Of a DNA stretch of 7,363 nt, positions 6,244 to 7,363 are shown piece by piece. Under the pieces are notes generated by a model that was not told the origin of the DNA, searched no databases, and saw only the letters and a list, made by a program, of their open reading frames with translations. This DNA is from JAXHUH01 sp034211175. Lineage in GTDB: Bacteria > Actinomycetota > Acidimicrobiia > Acidimicrobiales > CAIXPF01. The stretch spans positions 1 through 7,363 of the forward strand of contig JAXHUH010000170.1 in the NCBI GenBank assembly GCA_034211175.1, read 5' to 3'. Position numbers and translations under genes: made by a program. How positions within the stretch are numbered: the first letter of the stretch is position 1; each line of letters begins with the position of its first letter.

Positions 6244-6432
6244 ATGTCGGGCGGAGAACTAGCGTGGTTGCCACCGGAGGGCACGAACCTCACTCTCGAC
6301 GACCTGGAGCGCATGGCGCAGGCGCTTCGGGCGGTCGTGCAGGGCACGGGCTCCACGGAACCGAACCGGCTGTACGCGTTGGAGATCGCAGGGGTGCTCA
6401 CCGACGCCATGCGGCGGAGCGCGGGAGGATGA
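6244..6432 (+). CDS. Unknown small protein, 62 aa, first gene of the LexA-box operon
   Basis: A 62-residue ORF I do not recognise. It looks soluble and mainly helical, with predicted helices at about residues 17-33 (LTLDDLERMAQALRAVVQ) and 41-58 (NRLYALEIAGVLTDAMRR), and no membrane segment or signal peptide. The start ATG 6244 is chosen for its exact 7-nt spacing from TACGTT. In-frame alternatives GTG 6163 and ATG 6169 lie upstream of the promoter and LexA-like box, although a GAGG precedes 6169. Its stop codon overlaps a downstream ATG (ATGA at 6429-6432), and the Shine-Dalgarno for the next gene lies in its last codons, so it is translationally coupled to the RHH gene. Position suggests a partner of the RHH proteins, perhaps a small effector or toxin, but no toxin motif is visible. 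Confidence 0.68.
   Translation: MSGGELAWLPPEGTNLTLDDLERMAQALRAVVQGTGSTEPNRLYALEIAGVLTDAMRRSAGG
6424..6428 (+). promoter_or_regulatory. Shine-Dalgarno GGAGG that decides the RHH copy 1 start
   Basis: GGAGG lies inside the final codons of the 62-aa ORF, directly next to ATG 6429 (spacing 0) and 6 nt before ATG 6435. The spacing favours 6435 and implies coupled translation of the two genes. Confidence 0.6.
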
Positions 6433-6434
6433 CG

Positions 6435-6740
6435 ATGAACACCGAGGAGAAGCCATCGCTCATCAGGTGGCTCGAGGAGGAGACGGGCGAGGAGATCCCG
6501 TACACCCCTGAGGAGCCGGGTGCCCAGCCACGGCACTTGTCGGTGCGGCTTCCCGACGACTTGGCGGTGGGTATGGACCTCCTTGCGTCCGAGCGGGGCG
6601 TGACCGCGTCACAGCTGGTTCGAGACCTCCTGTCGGAAGCCCTCGCCAAGCGCCATGCGACCGCATCGCTCGACGCGGTCGAGCTCGTCGATCGGCTGGA
6701 CGCGGATCTCGCCGAGGTCCGCCGCCGCCTGGCGAGCTGA
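6435..6740 (+). CDS. Ribbon-helix-helix (RHH) protein, copy 1
   Basis: A 101-residue protein with a MetJ/Arc-type RHH fold: strand RHLSVRL (33-39), helix A PDDLAVGMDLLASERG (40-55) and helix B TASQLVRDLLSEALA (57-71). RHH dimers bind DNA through the paired strands, and many are antitoxins or autoregulators. Ahead of the fold lies an acidic segment, IRWLEEETGEEIP (10-22) then PEEPG, shared almost unchanged with copy 2. A charged C-terminal helix (80-99, DRLDADLAEVRRRL) may mediate partner contact or oligomerisation. I chose ATG 6435 because GGAGG (6424-6428) is 6 nt upstream and the length then matches copy 2. ATG 6429, overlapping the upstream stop, adds two residues but abuts the Shine-Dalgarno. 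It is coupled to the 62-aa ORF and followed 22 nt later by copy 2. It is probably a DNA-binding repressor or antitoxin; its target is unknown. Confidence 0.85.
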   Translation: MNTEEKPSLIRWLEEETGEEIPYTPEEPGAQPRHLSVRLPDDLAVGMDLLASERGVTASQLVRDLLSEALAKRHATASLDAVELVDRLDADLAEVRRRLAS

Positions 6741-6831
6741 CCTCGACGGCTGGAACGAGGCCATGAGCGGGATCGACGACAAGCCGGCGGCCATCAGGTG
6801 GCTCGAAGAGGAGACGGGTGAGGAGATCCCG
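6461..6831 (+). repeat. Tandem gene duplication; near-identical 40-bp blocks 331 bp apart
   Basis: Bases 6461-6500 and 6792-6831 differ at only 2 of 40 positions, and both changes are silent. They encode the shared IRWLEEETGEEIP motif. The rest of the two RHH genes has diverged more, at 69 of 96 aligned residues identical by hand count. The block marks a tandem duplication with either strong selection on the motif or local gene conversion. Confidence 0.8.
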
Positions 6832-7071
6832 TGGGTCCCCGAGGAGCCCGGTTCCCAGCCCCGGCATCTCTCGGTGCGGCTCTCCGACGAGCTGGCTACG
6901 GCAATGGACACGCTCGCTGCCGAGCGGAACGTCACGGCGTCGCAGCTGGTCCGTGATCTCCTGGCTGACGCGTGGGCCCGCCGAAACGACATCGGCTCTC
7001 TGGACGATCGGCAGTTGGCCGACCGCCTCGATGCCGACATGGCCGAGGTCCGCCGCCGGCTTCTCGGGTGA
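6763..7071 (+). CDS. Ribbon-helix-helix (RHH) protein, copy 2
   Basis: A 102-residue tandem paralogue of the preceding gene. The same order is seen: acidic motif IRWLEEETGEEIP (11-23) and PEEPG, strand RHLSVRL (34-40), helix A SDELATAMDTLAAERN (41-56), helix B TASQLVRDLLADAWA (58-72), and C-terminal helix DRLDADMAEVRRRLLG (88-102). The strand residues that would contact DNA are identical to copy 1, so the two may bind the same sites or form heterodimers. Differences gather at helix A and around residues 74-87. The start ATG 6763 has only a poorly spaced GAGG (2 nt) with GGA further upstream. The 22-nt gap to copy 1 implies one operon. Likely a DNA-binding regulator or antitoxin; no cognate toxin lies directly downstream on this strand. 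Confidence 0.86.
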   Translation: MSGIDDKPAAIRWLEEETGEEIPWVPEEPGSQPRHLSVRLSDELATAMDTLAAERNVTASQLVRDLLADAWARRNDIGSLDDRQLADRLDADMAEVRRRLLG

Positions 7072-7112
7072 AGGGTCATGGCCGGTGTTCGCTCCGTTGT
7101 CCAGCTCGACCT

Positions 7113-7134
7113 ATCGGTGGGTTCGCCTTCCGAT
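7113..7134 (+). terminator. Weak hairpin with TTCG loop between RHH copy 2 and the FRG-like gene
   Basis: ATCGG (7113-7117) pairs with CCGAT (7130-7134); inside, GG and CC close a TTCG loop across a small mismatch. It lies between two convergent stop codons and could end transcripts from both sides. There is no T-tract and the stem is short, so this is tentative. Confidence 0.35.
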
Positions 7135-7135
7135 C

Positions 7136-7363
7136 TCAGGCGCTGCGTGGCTCACACGCCGCCCTGAGGGTCACCCCCTCCGCGATGCCGGTCAGGTCGG
7201 GGAACAGATGGGGAGGGTTGATTCCCATTGCGTCCAGGTCGGAGAGCGCTCGCATCGACTCGGTCGCCGGGAGAATGAACTTGATCAGGGCGGTGTCCCT
7301 CACGGCGCAGTCGCGAACATAGCTCTCCAGGTCAGCGTGCGGTGTTCGTGAGAGTGTGAAACG
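7136..7363 (-). CDS. C-terminus of an FRG-domain-like protein (runs off the right edge)
   Basis: Only the last 75 residues are present; the frame is open to the window edge and stops at TCA 7136-7138. Residues 25-62 of the fragment read ALIKFILPATESMRALSDLDAMGINPPHLFPDLTGIAE with no break. The order I/V-P, a helix with ALxxLxxMGI, then LFPDLxGIA resembles the end of FRG-domain proteins (named for an N-terminal FRG motif, outside this window). FRG proteins are of uncertain biochemical function and often lie in accessory or defence-type regions. The match is from memory of the family and the diagnostic N-terminal half is missing. The gene is convergent with the RHH operon, its stop 64 bp from that of RHH copy 2, so it is not co-transcribed with it. 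Confidence 0.65.
   Translation of the reverse strand, partial: RFTLSRTPHADLESYVRDCAVRDTALIKFILPATESMRALSDLDAMGINPPHLFPDLTGIAEGVTLRAACEPRSA

Noticed and set aside
1..7363. CRISPR arrays, tRNA or rRNA genes, insertion sequences
   Set aside because: No regularly spaced repeats, cloverleaf-like segments, rRNA motifs, transposase or terminal inverted repeats were seen.

Overview
The window is GC-rich, uses GTG as well as ATG starts, and carries codons ending mostly in G or C. It also holds a duplicated-FtsX type permease and small membrane and hypothetical proteins of an actinobacterial style. Together these suggest a high-GC actinobacterium, possibly of the Acidimicrobiia; this placement is inference from style, not from a marker gene. 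Several starts lie 6-7 nt after a TAnnnT box with no Shine-Dalgarno sequence, which fits leaderless transcription.

Layout. Bases 1-563 (minus) hold the N-terminal 187 residues of a lipoprotein with a lipobox Cys25 and a long Ser/Thr linker; the gene runs off the left edge. A 249-bp divergent gap follows. Bases 813-4170 (plus) are a two-gene operon: a MacB/LolD-type ABC ATPase and its 852-residue FtsX/MacB-type permease with about ten membrane segments. Terminator-like hairpins separate this from a convergent minus-strand gene (4293-5105, 270 aa, unrecognised). That gene is divergent from a 99-aa membrane protein (5172-5471). Two hairpins then precede a minus-strand 169-aa protein with a DUF4177-like C-terminus (5558-6067).

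The right end looks like an accessory module. A 176-bp divergent region contains a 14-bp match to the Gram-positive LexA (SOS) box, CGAACAGGTGTTCC at 6208-6221, placed where the -35 would lie for a TACGTT -10 box at 6231-6236. Seven bases further on begins a 62-aa unknown ORF, coupled to a ribbon-helix-helix (RHH) protein gene. A tandem paralogue about 72% identical by hand count follows 22 nt later. Both RHH proteins share a nearly invariant acidic N-terminal motif ahead of the DNA-binding fold. Convergent with them, at the right edge, is the C-terminal 75 residues of a protein resembling FRG-domain proteins.

The main hypothesis is a DNA-damage-inducible (LexA-controlled) three-gene operon of a small unknown protein plus two RHH regulators or antitoxins. 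It would resemble SOS-controlled toxin-antitoxin systems in logic, but no known toxin is recognisable.
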